A stretch of DNA of 64,000 nt, taken from G963665595 sp963665595 (GTDB lineage: Bacteria; Actinomycetota; Coriobacteriia; Coriobacteriales; CADBOM01). Positions 43,079 to 52,584 of this stretch are shown here, piece after piece. Position numbers and translations under genes: made by a program. The DNA lies in NCBI GenBank assembly GCA_963665595.2, contig CAXXJK010000004.1:434001-498000 (forward strand), in the 5' to 3' direction. Under the pieces are notes generated by a model, which did no database searches, was not told where the DNA came from, and saw only the letters and a program-made list of their open reading frames with translations. The number at the start of each line of letters is the position of its first letter. Position 1 is the stretch's first letter.

Positions 43079-44911
43079 TTATTCCACTGTCACCGACTTT
43101 GCCAGATTGCGTGGCTGGTCAACATTGCAACCCTTACCTTTGGCAATGTGATAAGCCAATAACTGCAGCGGCACGCTCGCAGTAAGACAGGAAAATTCCT
43201 CAGCAATCCGAGGAACCCAAAGTACCGCATCGACAATACCAGATATGTCGTCATTGCCCACCGTGGAAACCACCACCACAAGAGCGTTGCGTGCCTGAAC
43301 CTCACGAATATTGGAAACCGTCTTGGGGAGCGTCTTACCGTTGACCGCCAAAGCCACGACAGGAGTCTCCGCATCGACAAGCGCTATGGGGCCGTGTTTG
43401 ATTTCTCCCGCTGCATAGGCTTCAGCATGAATGTAAGATATCTCTTTGAGTTTGAGCGCGCCTTCGCGACAAGTGATATTAGAGATGCCTCTTCCCACAT
43501 AGATAATGGAATGTTTATCTACTAGGAGTTTTGATACACGTTCAACTTCTGAGGTATCCGTAAGAATATCGGCCATCTGTTCAGGCACCTGAGCAAGTTC
43601 TGACAGTAACCGGGCATTCTCGTCTTCAGGCAATGCGCCGCGCATCTGTGCCATATACAGAGAGATAAGCGAGAGTACCGTGAGCTGCGCCGTAAACGAC
43701 TTGGTGGCGGCTACTGATATCTCGATACCTGCTTGAATGAAAACGATGTGATCACACTCACGCGTAATGCGCGAGCCCGGCACGTTCGTAAGTCCCACCA
43801 CGGTAGCACCTCGAGAACGTGCAAGCCGCACCGCCGCCAACGTATCTGCCGTCTCGCCCGATTGAGATATAGCAAGTACTAACGTATGGGCATCTACCAC
43901 TGGCGTGCGGTATCGATATTCGCTGGCAATCTCAACATCCACGCGAATGCCCAACCATGCTTCCATCAATTCGCGTGCAAACAGCCCCGCATGATACGAA
44001 GTGCCGCAGGCCACTATCGTGATGTGTTGCACGTCTGCAAGAAACGCAGAAGGTATCTCATCTTCTGAGAAGTAGATGGCTCTATCTCGTACATGCGAAG
44101 CTATGAGCGACTGAATGCGAATAGGCTGCTCATGTATCTCTTTGAGCATATACTCGCTGAATTCGTCCAGCTCAATGTCTTCAGCGTCCCATTCGATACA
44201 GGAAAGACACGGCTCTACCAATGCGCCCGTAGCAGCGAAGCATTTGTATGTGCCATCTGCTGCGAGTTCTGCTATCTCACAATCCGCGAGGTAGCACACT
44301 TTATCAGTATAAGGCACCAGCGGAATGGCATCTGACGCAAGAAGGCATCCTTCTGGTGTAGCGCAGATTGCCAAGGGAGAATCTTTACGCGTCGCATAGA
44401 TATGATGAGGATGATCTGCAAATAGAACCGCAAGACTGTAGGCACCTTCAAGCTGCGCCGTAGCTGTTTGCAGCGCCGCCAGCGGGTCTGTCCCGTCATA
44501 ATATTCTTCAATCAGGTGGACTATGACCTCTGTGTCTGTCTGAGAAACAAAACTGTGACCCGCCCTAAGGAGATTATCACGTAGCGTCTGATAGTTTTCT
44601 ATGATGCCATTGTGCACCACCGCAATGCGCCCATCGCAGGAGAGATGCGGGTGCGCATTTTGCGTAGACGGCGCACCATGAGTTGCCCAGCGCGTATGCC
44701 CGATACCCGCTGAACCCCGCAGTGGCTGTGTAGCCAGCGCATTCTCAAGAGCAGCAATTTTACCCACTGACTTAACGGTATCGATAGTACCATCGGGACT
44801 TATGATAGAAATACCCGCAGAGTCGTACCCACGATATTCAAGACGTTTAAGACCATCAAGCAAAAATAGACCAGCGTTGTCAAAACCAACGCAGCCGACT
44901 ATGCCGCACAT
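43079..44911 (-). CDS. glmS: Glutamine-fructose-6-phosphate aminotransferase (isomerizing)
   Basis: 610 residues, full length. The N-terminal glutaminase domain starts MCGIVGCVG with catalytic Cys2-encoded nucleophile after Met removal, and includes GHTRWATHG and HNGIIENY. The two SIS isomerase domains contain ACGTSYHAGL, ISQSGETADTLAA and SVAATKSFTAQ, ending DQPRNLAKSVTVE as in all GlmS. It makes glucosamine-6-phosphate, the entry to UDP-GlcNAc for wall and for the N-acetylated sugars of the adjacent polysaccharide locus. AAGGAGAAC precedes the ATG. The terminator lies at 42545-42598. Confidence 0.98.
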   Translation of the reverse strand: MCGIVGCVGFDNAGLFLLDGLKRLEYRGYDSAGISIISPDGTIDTVKSVGKIAALENALATQPLRGSAGIGHTRWATHGAPSTQNAHPHLSCDGRIAVVHNGIIENYQTLRDNLLRAGHSFVSQTDTEVIVHLIEEYYDGTDPLAALQTATAQLEGAYSLAVLFADHPHHIYATRKDSPLAICATPEGCLLASDAIPLVPYTDKVCYLADCEIAELAADGTYKCFAATGALVEPCLSCIEWDAEDIELDEFSEYMLKEIHEQPIRIQSLIASHVRDRAIYFSEDEIPSAFLADVQHITIVACGTSYHAGLFARELMEAWLGIRVDVEIASEYRYRTPVVDAHTLVLAISQSGETADTLAAVRLARSRGATVVGLTNVPGSRITRECDHIVFIQAGIEISVAATKSFTAQLTVLSLISLYMAQMRGALPEDENARLLSELAQVPEQMADILTDTSEVERVSKLLVDKHSIIYVGRGISNITCREGALKLKEISYIHAEAYAAGEIKHGPIALVDAETPVVALAVNGKTLPKTVSNIREVQARNALVVVVSTVGNDDISGIVDAVLWVPRIAEEFSCLTASVPLQLLAYHIAKGKGCNVDQPRNLAKSVTVE

Positions 44912-44974
44912 AGTTCTCCTTTTTTTAAATAATATGTGGCGAAATAACGATATCTATTGGTCTTTTAAAAAATA

Positions 44975-45089
44975 TCTTCGCGCGCAACCTTATGAAAATT
45001 ACCTCAATTTTGTCTTGTACGGTCCGGCTGGAGCAAGCGAGACGCATATGTATATATACATTGCCATCAACGCTATCGTTCATGAGATA
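44975..45089 (+). pseudogene. IstB-like Walker A relic
   Basis: The frame reads NYLNFVLYGPAGASETHM, resembling the IstB segment around its P-loop (compare DFVFHGKTGRGKTH at 23840) with the key Gly-Lys lost. Degenerate IS21-type DNA. The rest of the 45090-45643 gap shows no gene I can support. Confidence 0.45.
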
Positions 45090-45643
45090 TAGACCGATCT
45101 CCGCTGATGATCAGATGGCCACAGTTATCGCCAACTATGCCACACATCGAGGACATCTGCTTATATTTAAGTAAAGACTTATTGATTAAAACACACCCTC
45201 ACTCAAGAGAAAAACGGTATATTTTTATAAATCTAAAAAATCTTTTCACGACGATAAAACAGTCATTTTACGCTCTAAGGCTACGTGCGTTTTACTCCGA
45301 CACAAACATCGAACGACATGTCCGATTGATGATCCCCAGATGACGCGTCCCCATAAGTCATCAACTTATTTCATATTTGAAATCGAATATATCAACTGCA
45401 AGCAATGGCCCATAAATGGCATTATCTGCACAGATCCAATAATCATTGCCAACAAATACTCCAACTCGTAATCGCCTGATCGGCAACGTATCGTGATGTC
45501 CTTGCTACAAAAGTTTATGTAAACTTTCCTTGGAGGCTAGGATAAAGGCGGCCTCATGTTTACAAATGCATAATATCTCAAGATTAATATTAAATGAAAA
45601 AGCACGATCAGGTTATCTTACATTTCCGTTATTTATACCTTCC

Positions 45644-45671
45644 CTGTCCAGTAAAGTGTAACCTATCCAAT
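45644..45671. repeat. 28-bp repeat, copy 2 (IS-end-like)
   Basis: 26 of 28 positions match 26304-26331. On the minus strand it directly follows a short open tail (FKSDVESIIKRRKTQPPIRL) that looks like the C-terminus of a lost transposase, supporting the idea that the repeat is an IS end. The IS family is not identified. Confidence 0.55.
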
Positions 45672-45738
45672 CAGGCGAATCGGTGGTTGAGTCTTTCTCC
45701 GCTTGATTATCGATTCGACATCTGACTTAAACTCTTTA

Positions 45739-45765
45739 AGAGCATTGTAATGCACACAATGCTCT
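45739..45765 (-). terminator. Terminator of the polysaccharide operon
   Basis: AGAGCATTGT and ACAATGCTCT form a 10-bp stem with a 7-base loop, overlapping the stop of the last operon gene; TTAAAGAG follows on the minus strand. The U tract is weak. Confidence 0.5.
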
Positions 45766-46994
45766 CATCTTACGTGTTGCTTAATAAGTCTGCGTTTCAC
45801 CTGCCCGAGAGACCTTCTAATACGAAGATAAAAAGATGGTCTGAACATCCATCGAGACATCATTTCGACTATAGGCACATCGCTATATAGGTCATGCATG
45901 AACTGATCGTACTTTTTGTAAGGCTTAACCGAACTCACAAGCGTAGGATTTCCAAGTAAGACTTTCCCCATATCGCTTTCGCCATAATCGAAAGCAGCGG
46001 CGACTGAACCAAATGCCCACAAACCATGTTCAGTATTAAGTAACACAACAGACACGCCATTTTTGTAATCAACCTCAGGATGTGCTGCCTGTATTCCCCA
46101 AAAATCACCCAGTGTAATATCGCTACCACAATTCCGTTTAGAAGAACATTTGAAACAAGATTTTCTGAGCGAAGCATTGGCGAAAAATGCTTTCATATAC
46201 CAGTTGCTCGAAACCATTTCAGATAGGATTTTCTCTTTATTGTGCTTAAACAATAAAGAGAAAGTTAACCATTCAGTTGACTTACTCCTGAAATCGACAA
46301 AATTAATTTTTGATTCTAATCTGAAATTTAGGTAATCTACATATTTCATCCAGAGCGCGGGAGCTGGCACACCATGACAAATAATATCTACCGTCAGCAA
46401 AGCTGAGCAATCAATCCCACACACACCTAGATAATTATTTAGAGCACTTACCTGGCAAGCCGTACCGCAAAAAAGAACACATCTGCCTTCCTTTAGAGCA
46501 AAGACTATCTGCTCATAAATGGTCTTGGAAATAAGACTTTGCAAGTATTTTGATTTTTGTACCTCTCTCAGCTCATTGGCAGAATAGACAAACGTATGCC
46601 GAAGTACACGCTGATCCTGATCGAACGCCGCACCAACAACGATGCCTCCAAGAACAAGTGTTCTACTCGCAAGTACTCCAAAAACTCCGCCAGAAGATGA
46701 AGATTCTAGCATCTCGTCGTCGCGTGCTTTCGCCCACCGTATCTGGGTTTGAATCGAACGACCATGCGAAGACTCCATTGGGCATGTTTTCAAGCAAAGC
46801 CCGCAAGCTACACATGCGTTCGTAACAATTTGCGGCCACGGAAATCCAGCAGCATCAAAGTACAAGTCAATACAAGATTTCGGACAAACCGCGACACACG
46901 CACCACACCCACAGCAATTCTCATTCACTGGAAATACATTATTCGAGTTTGTCTGCTGAGATTTCGCGTGAATAATCTTTCTATGCTCAAACAC
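45765..46994 (-). CDS. FrhB/FdhB-like Fe-S protein of polysaccharide loci
   Basis: About 409 residues. Two ferredoxin-type cluster motifs near the N-terminus (CCGCGACVAVCPKSC and CVACGLCLKTCP) precede the coenzyme F420 hydrogenase/dehydrogenase beta-subunit domain, with SSSGGVFGVLA, FCGTACQVSALNNYL and ITLGDFWGI. Such proteins often pair with polysaccharide pyruvyl transferases in capsule loci; the reaction is not established. The frame is open to 47117, but GTG 46994, five bases before the flippase stop and preceded by AGAAAGG, is the best start. It is the last gene of the operon. Confidence 0.8.
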   Translation of the reverse strand: MFEHRKIIHAKSQQTNSNNVFPVNENCCGCGACVAVCPKSCIDLYFDAAGFPWPQIVTNACVACGLCLKTCPMESSHGRSIQTQIRWAKARDDEMLESSSSGGVFGVLASRTLVLGGIVVGAAFDQDQRVLRHTFVYSANELREVQKSKYLQSLISKTIYEQIVFALKEGRCVLFCGTACQVSALNNYLGVCGIDCSALLTVDIICHGVPAPALWMKYVDYLNFRLESKINFVDFRSKSTEWLTFSLLFKHNKEKILSEMVSSNWYMKAFFANASLRKSCFKCSSKRNCGSDITLGDFWGIQAAHPEVDYKNGVSVVLLNTEHGLWAFGSVAAAFDYGESDMGKVLLGNPTLVSSVKPYKKYDQFMHDLYSDVPIVEMMSRWMFRPSFYLRIRRSLGQVKRRLIKQHVR

Positions 46995-46998
46995 CCGT

Positions 46999-48516
46999 CT
47001 AAGCCTTTCTATATTTTTTAAGAATGCCACGGAACAATCCTTTTTCATAATTATTGAATCCGAAACACCATAATGCAGCAAAATAAATAACCATAAAAGC
47101 AATAGTCGCGAAAACAAAATTTAGCCATGACCAGACGGGCGGAAAATAGAAAAGAAGCACTCGTGTTCCCAGCCCCGTCGCCAAAACAGGTAAAATCAGT
47201 GGTAGAACTTGCTTATAGAAAAGAGGGATGTTGATGCCTATTGTTCGATAGTAAAAAATGTTCATTACCGGACCCGTGCCGATGAACAGCAAGGATGCAG
47301 CCACAACAGAACAACCTATCACACCAAAAGATGCCGACACGGGAATAGATATGATTAAATCCAAAGCAGCTAATACGGCATAAACTATCGCTCGAAATCC
47401 CATCTTATTCTTCGCTTGCAAGACAGAGATACCTAAATTTTGTGTAAGACAGATACATAAACCGACCATTAATATCAACACGGCAGGGTATACTTCTCCA
47501 TACTCTGGCCCTGCCCATAGACAAATAAACTCCTTGCCTAAGACCGCAAAACCAGCTATCATACCCCACACCAGAATAGCTTGAATACGCCCGATGCTGC
47601 AAAACAAATTATTTATTTCCAACATATCGTCAGTAAGCGCTGAGATTGCGGTCAATCTTGGCAAAAACACACTGGCTACCCCTGTAGAAACCTGCATATA
47701 GCCCGATGTAATCAGCTGACATACGATACCATACACGCCAACAGCCGTCGCACCCATTACGGCTCCTAAAACTAATTGGCCTGTTTTCCAGAAAACCTGA
47801 TCAAAAACCATATTAAGCAGAATAAGAAATGAAAATGCAAACAGGTTTCGTACCAGACGGCCGTCCCAATAGTGAAACTTTGCCCTTATCCCCAGCTTCT
47901 TCTTTACGTAAAATATGTATGCAGCAACAACCAACATATTCATTATAACTTGCATTACCAATACAGCCATGGCACTAGACCAAACTTGCAAAACAGATAC
48001 AACACTCACAATTTGCAACACGTACTTAATCATTGACAGAGTGCGTGCAAAAACAAACCTTTCGCTCGCATTGATAATAGCCAAAAACCAGTTACCCGGC
48101 AGGATTATAATACAATTGATTATTACCAACACCATCATCTGATGCGCCAAATTCAGTTCATCAGTCGTAAAACTAGCACCAAAAAGTTGATCAATGAGGA
48201 AATAGAAGCCAAGGCCAACCAATACAGAAAAAAATGTTAGTAGACCATAGATAATAGCCGCATGCGAGAGCATGTTTTCCGTGTCAGATTTTACACCACG
48301 CACCTTCGTACGAACATAGTAGCGGTTAAGCGTAGTGGATAGGCCCATATCCATAACAGACAAATACGCAATGATAGAACCTATCATCTGATAAACGCCA
48401 TATTCCGCTGCTGAAAGTACGCTCAGAAGAATAGGAACATATAACAAAGCGCCTATAGCATTGATGACAAGCGCCACATACGAGAGAACAGCCCCCGCTC
48501 TGCGTTCGTTAACCAC
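46999..48516 (-). CDS. wzx: Wzx-type polysaccharide flippase
   Basis: About 505 residues with 12-14 membrane helices, MOP superfamily. The N-terminus reads VVNERRAGAVLSYVALVINA, then SAAEYGVYQMIGSIIAYL and MGLSTTLNRYYV, typical of O-antigen/teichoic-type flippases. It moves the lipid-linked repeat unit across the membrane. The frame is open to 48546; GTG 48516 after GAAAGGTG is preferred. The 238-bp gap upstream may hold an internal promoter; nothing clear is seen. Confidence 0.9.
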   Translation of the reverse strand: MVNERRAGAVLSYVALVINAIGALLYVPILLSVLSAAEYGVYQMIGSIIAYLSVMDMGLSTTLNRYYVRTKVRGVKSDTENMLSHAAIIYGLLTFFSVLVGLGFYFLIDQLFGASFTTDELNLAHQMMVLVIINCIIILPGNWFLAIINASERFVFARTLSMIKYVLQIVSVVSVLQVWSSAMAVLVMQVIMNMLVVAAYIFYVKKKLGIRAKFHYWDGRLVRNLFAFSFLILLNMVFDQVFWKTGQLVLGAVMGATAVGVYGIVCQLITSGYMQVSTGVASVFLPRLTAISALTDDMLEINNLFCSIGRIQAILVWGMIAGFAVLGKEFICLWAGPEYGEVYPAVLILMVGLCICLTQNLGISVLQAKNKMGFRAIVYAVLAALDLIISIPVSASFGVIGCSVVAASLLFIGTGPVMNIFYYRTIGINIPLFYKQVLPLILPVLATGLGTRVLLFYFPPVWSWLNFVFATIAFMVIYFAALWCFGFNNYEKGLFRGILKKYRKA

Positions 48517-48754
48517 AGGTGACAAACACCTTTCTTTTAGGTGCAACTGCGAACAATCTATTAAAACCCTCGTCGTGCAAACCTAAAAATTTATCTAGGC
48601 TAAATTGGCCTCCCCAGAATCGATCGTACAGATTCTTAGAAGAAAATATCAAACCCTAGCAAAGACCTTATCGTCTACAGAAAAAGCCATAAAAATCAAC
48701 GCTTCCCATAATTGATTACATACCGGAAAACATTCACACTAGTATTATCTTTTT

Positions 48755-49927
48755 TTATTTACAGATTAAGTCAGTTACGGTATCTGAGTATATTTGCAGT
48801 TCCTCAAGAATACCTATCATTCTATTCTCAAGTGTAGCTTTTATTGATTCCTCATTCTCCAGAATATTCACAAAAGCATCCCAAAGATCGGAGGGAGATT
48901 TCAAAGCTCCTGAAGAAATAACATACTCTTTATCATCGCCAAACAAATCACAAGCTATGCCTTTTGCTTTTATGGAATATCCCATAACAAGAGTCGGCAC
49001 ACAACACGAGTAAGCAGCTATGCTTGCGTGCGTTCTTGCTACAACAGCAAACCGACATCTCGAAAGAGCAAATTTTAATTGCATGCAATTCATCGTTGAA
49101 TTTTCATCGATTAAATAGACACGCCCCGTTTCCTTGTACTTCTCAAATAATAGCCTGAGTACGCCAAGATCACTTCCTCCTTCAGTGACCACATGAGGGA
49201 TAAGAGCAATTTCAAAAGAAGTTTCCTCAAGAATACTTTCTAACAAGTAACAATAATTGCTCCAAACTATTCCCTCAACCTTTTCATGCCTCTGGACCAT
49301 TGGGCTGACATTAATCGCGATAACATTACTTGATGAAAAAGGAAGTGCAATCTCTTCGATAGGTAAAGAGAAAGCAGGGTCTGGACCATATAGCACCCGT
49401 GTACGGACCGAAGAGTTAAGAATCGCTTTCTCAGTTATGTGTTCCCGTGCAATAATGACCGCGTAGCGGTTAAAATCTTCAATTATCTCTTCATCATTTA
49501 ATAATTCTGGCTCAATGGAACATCCCCACAACACAGTTTTTGAACCAAAGGAGTTAAACATTTTGTTCTGATTGATGAGCATAGCGTTGTTCCCATAGCA
49601 GTATGCATCTCCGCCAATCGCCACCGCAAGCTTCGGAGGATTACTCCGTAATTCATCAAAACAGTCCTTATACCAGTATCGGACATAAGGCATTTTGCTT
49701 TTATTCAAAATCGATTTCATTTTCAATGCGAAATGTTGCCAAGAATAAGATTTAAACGTATGGAGAGCTGTATAATTCGCAATTCTGTTAGCATCAAAAA
49801 GATAATCATCTCCTGCAATGCTAAAGACTTGGCAGGGATAATTGATTAGTGAGACAGTAGTTCTCAAGAGTGCCTCACAACCATGATTAGTGCTACCCGC
49901 ATGTGAATAAACCACCACATTGTCCAT
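48755..49927 (-). CDS. Polysaccharide pyruvyl transferase family protein
   Basis: About 390 residues. N-terminal NVVVYSHAGSTNHGCEAL, central VAIGGDAYCYGN and C-terminal SRCRFAVVARTHASIAAYSC followed by PTLVMGYSIKAKG are the conserved blocks of the CsaB/WcaK-type pyruvyl transferases, which add ketal pyruvate to glycans from phosphoenolpyruvate. The start at 49927 follows a GAG-containing site; a longer frame reaches 49960. It overlaps no gene but lies 29 bp after the glycosyltransferase. Confidence 0.88.
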   Translation of the reverse strand: MDNVVVYSHAGSTNHGCEALLRTTVSLINYPCQVFSIAGDDYLFDANRIANYTALHTFKSYSWQHFALKMKSILNKSKMPYVRYWYKDCFDELRSNPPKLAVAIGGDAYCYGNNAMLINQNKMFNSFGSKTVLWGCSIEPELLNDEEIIEDFNRYAVIIAREHITEKAILNSSVRTRVLYGPDPAFSLPIEEIALPFSSSNVIAINVSPMVQRHEKVEGIVWSNYCYLLESILEETSFEIALIPHVVTEGGSDLGVLRLLFEKYKETGRVYLIDENSTMNCMQLKFALSRCRFAVVARTHASIAAYSCCVPTLVMGYSIKAKGIACDLFGDDKEYVISSGALKSPSDLWDAFVNILENEESIKATLENRMIGILEELQIYSDTVTDLICK

Positions 49928-49956
49928 TATTGCTCTTTTCATCAACCAAAGATAGA

Positions 49957-50823
49957 TCAATGCTTCATCGAATATAATTTTGATACAAGAATATATTCAA
50001 AAAGAAAAATATTCAAATACTTTGCTGCTTGGCTATTTGACAATCCTCGGCAATTGGCCGCCGCTGAAAATTGTCCAATATAAGCAAACCTTTTTTTTAA
50101 CCTACATGATGGGATCTCATTATTCACAACAAAAGCAAAACCTTTAAGATTGGCAGATAATGTTACTTGTATGTTCGCAGAAAGCCCGTCCCTTTGATAT
50201 TCGCAGAAATAAACCGGCTCGAAATGCCAGCGCAACTTCAATCCATCTCTTGCAATCGCATTCCAAGATGAAATTTCTGAAATAAATTTCTCTCCTTCAA
50301 ACTCCGGAAAAGGATATTTCTCCAAAACGCTAGTCTTATATACCTCTGCGCAATCATATACCAATCCATACTTGTCTCTGTCCAGATTCGTAGCGTCAAC
50401 GTAAGAGCGCCCGGGCAATCTATCCTCCACAAGAAGTCGTCCATCCATCATTTGTTTTAGTCCAGATACACCTGCAAACATATTGTCTGAATCAACTTCA
50501 GAAATCCATTTTAAAATTGTTTCAATCGAATTGACAGGCAGCATATCGTCAGAATCTACTATAAAAACGTATTCTCCCAAAGATTTTTTAACACCAAAAT
50601 TTATTGCTCGATGTTTTCCTTCGTTGGTCTTTACAAAATAGCGCACGGTAAAGATACCCAACGCGCGCTGTATCATCACTTGCGCCTCGTCTTCTGTACC
50701 ATCTGTTGAACCATCGTCAATAATCACCCATTCAAAATCTAGACAACGCTGGCATAGAAGAGATTCGAACAACCGCGTTAATAATATCCTTCTATTGAAA
50801 GTCGCTGTCAAAATAGTAATCAT
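49957..50823 (-). CDS. Family 2 glycosyltransferase
   Basis: About 288 residues. MITILTATFNRRILLTRLFE opens a GT-A fold, with EWVIIDDGSTDGTEDEA (nucleotide-binding Asp pair), NEGKHRAINFG and VFIVDSDDML (DxD metal site). The start overlaps the previous stop as ATGA at 50823. It transfers a sugar to the growing lipid-linked repeat; the sugar is unknown. Confidence 0.9.
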   Translation of the reverse strand: MITILTATFNRRILLTRLFESLLCQRCLDFEWVIIDDGSTDGTEDEAQVMIQRALGIFTVRYFVKTNEGKHRAINFGVKKSLGEYVFIVDSDDMLPVNSIETILKWISEVDSDNMFAGVSGLKQMMDGRLLVEDRLPGRSYVDATNLDRDKYGLVYDCAEVYKTSVLEKYPFPEFEGEKFISEISSWNAIARDGLKLRWHFEPVYFCEYQRDGLSANIQVTLSANLKGFAFVVNNEIPSCRLKKRFAYIGQFSAAANCRGLSNSQAAKYLNIFLFEYILVSKLYSMKH

Positions 50824-51914
50824 TTGGTTTCGCTGCCAATTCTGAGTAATACATTGAACACGTCGCTCCATGTACCAGACAACACTCCTTTTTCAAATGT
50901 TATCGTCTCATCGCCAAAATCGCCCAAAGCCCGTCTCATGCATTCAGCCAATGATGCCGGATTGTCCTGTTCAAAGAATATAGCTCTTTTATAGCTTCCA
51001 ATAATTTCTTTTGCATAATTTTCGGAAGGAGCAATAATTAATGAGTTTCGGCTAGCAGCTTCAATAAACGGAATAGGAAATGACTCCATACGAGATGCAT
51101 ACAGAAGCGCATACTTGCCATATAATGATAAAATCCTCTCTCGTGGAAGATAACCAGTAAATATAAATCGGCCGTCACCTTTCGTCTTTTCATACAGCGA
51201 AGCCGCAATCTCATTGTCATCGGGACGGAAAGTAAAAATAATCTTTATAGATATGTTTTCCAAATGATTGATAACGGAGTCAATAATCAGAGAGTGATTT
51301 TTAAAACCCAAAGGGCTGGCGGGATAAACAAAACCTTCGATAGATTCGGCTTGCGATTTCTCTTCAAGGTCGATGGGATTAATTGTCGGATAACAAACCT
51401 CAACGGGGCAAGACGGTCCAAAGCGCTCGCCAATCTCTTCCTTTACTGACTCAGTTTGAACCACAATTGCGTCCGCTCGGTGCAAAGACCATTTCGTGTA
51501 AGGACCAAGTAATCTTGTGTATTTCGCATAAACACTTTCAGTAGATTTGAAAAAGGAATATCGGTAATGCTTATCCCCCAACAATAATACGTTGTGAAAA
51601 TATACAACTTGTTTTGCTTTAAAACATTTTACTGCAGCATTTTGAAGAGACAGTACTAGATCAAAGCCACGCTCTTTTTCAAATTTTCTAAAGAAAAAAT
51701 TATCCCATAGCATTCGGTACAATTGCGATTTCTTTGTCTTCGGAACCTTAATACATTCGACAAACGGAACCTTGGGCAAGCTTATATTTCCAGTAATAAA
51801 AACCCATTCATGTTCTTTTGCTCGAGGATCATTAATTACATAGTGATAAAAATCATATAAAATTGAAAGGGCTCCGCCGTTTTCCGCGGCCACATCAACA
51901 ACGACAATTCTCAT
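50820..51914 (-). CDS. GT4-type glycosyltransferase
   Basis: 364 residues, GT-B fold. RIVVVDVAAENGGALSILYD at the N-terminus, ADAIVVQTESVKEEI in the middle, and the C-terminal FIFTGYLPRERILSLYGKYA followed by SFPIPFIEAASRNS with the conserved E-x7-E-like donor-binding region. Overlaps both neighbours by four bases. Sugar specificity unknown. Confidence 0.9.
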   Translation of the reverse strand: MRIVVVDVAAENGGALSILYDFYHYVINDPRAKEHEWVFITGNISLPKVPFVECIKVPKTKKSQLYRMLWDNFFFRKFEKERGFDLVLSLQNAAVKCFKAKQVVYFHNVLLLGDKHYRYSFFKSTESVYAKYTRLLGPYTKWSLHRADAIVVQTESVKEEIGERFGPSCPVEVCYPTINPIDLEEKSQAESIEGFVYPASPLGFKNHSLIIDSVINHLENISIKIIFTFRPDDNEIAASLYEKTKGDGRFIFTGYLPRERILSLYGKYALLYASRMESFPIPFIEAASRNSLIIAPSENYAKEIIGSYKRAIFFEQDNPASLAECMRRALGDFGDETITFEKGVLSGTWSDVFNVLLRIGSETK

Positions 51915-52579
51915 ATGAAACCCTGACAGTTTTTCTCCTCATTAGAATTTGGTGCTATATATATATCGGTTTGCCGTTTTAGCCAACCAGTATTGGCCTC
52001 AACAACTTTTCTTTCGTTTTCCCACCACTTTTTCGCCTTAATTTCTTCAATTTCTTCAAAAGAAAACCTGAAACCTATATGCTTTGCCGGAATTCCACCC
52101 ACAATTTCATATGGCTCAACATCTTTTGTTACAATAGCCCCCGCCGCCACAACGGCACCATCTCCGATTGATACTCCTTGTAGAATAATTACATTCAATG
52201 AGATCAAGACATCATTTCCTATATTCGCTCGCTCGAAATTGATCACATCGGGATGTGCGATAGGACTAGTGCTTCGATTATGCAAACAATGCTCAAATGG
52301 AGCAATATAGACGTTACTAGAAATCGAACAGTATTTACCAATCGTCGCATGCTCAACAGACGAATTCTGATTCACATAAGAATAGTCGCCGATCGCTACG
52401 TCATCGGAGATAAAACAACCTCTTTCGATCAATACTCCCTCGCCATATACAGCTTTCAAACTTGCCTTATCTGAGTAAATAAAGACTCCTCTTCGACGAA
52501 AAATAATCAGTCTTGCTATGCAATTTAAGGGAACTCCGGCTAAGTGGCTAAGCTTTGAAGCAATTGACAAAATCTTCAT
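51911..52579 (-). CDS. Left-handed beta-helix acyltransferase
   Basis: About 222 residues. Hexapeptide repeats run through VLIERGCFISDDVAIGDYSY, ATIGKYCSISSNVYI, ANIGNDVLISLNVIILQGVS and GDGAVVAAGAIVTKDVEPYE, ending with the family signature IVGGIPAKHIGFRF. It probably O- or N-acetylates a sugar of the repeat unit. The start is uncertain: ATG 52579 has AGGGGAG immediately before it, and a TTG at 52570 would have better spacing. The frame is open to 52660, overlapping the polymerase gene. Confidence 0.88.
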   Translation of the reverse strand: MKILSIASKLSHLAGVPLNCIARLIIFRRRGVFIYSDKASLKAVYGEGVLIERGCFISDDVAIGDYSYVNQNSSVEHATIGKYCSISSNVYIAPFEHCLHNRSTSPIAHPDVINFERANIGNDVLISLNVIILQGVSIGDGAVVAAGAIVTKDVEPYEIVGGIPAKHIGFRFSFEEIEEIKAKKWWENERKVVEANTGWLKRQTDIYIAPNSNEEKNCQGFI

Positions 52580-52584
52580 CTCCC

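Noticed and set aside
45090..45643. Possible gene or RNA in the 850-bp gap upstream of glmS
   Set aside because: Open frames are short and without ribosome sites or motifs; no tRNA or structured RNA was recognised apart from the weak IstB-like relic.
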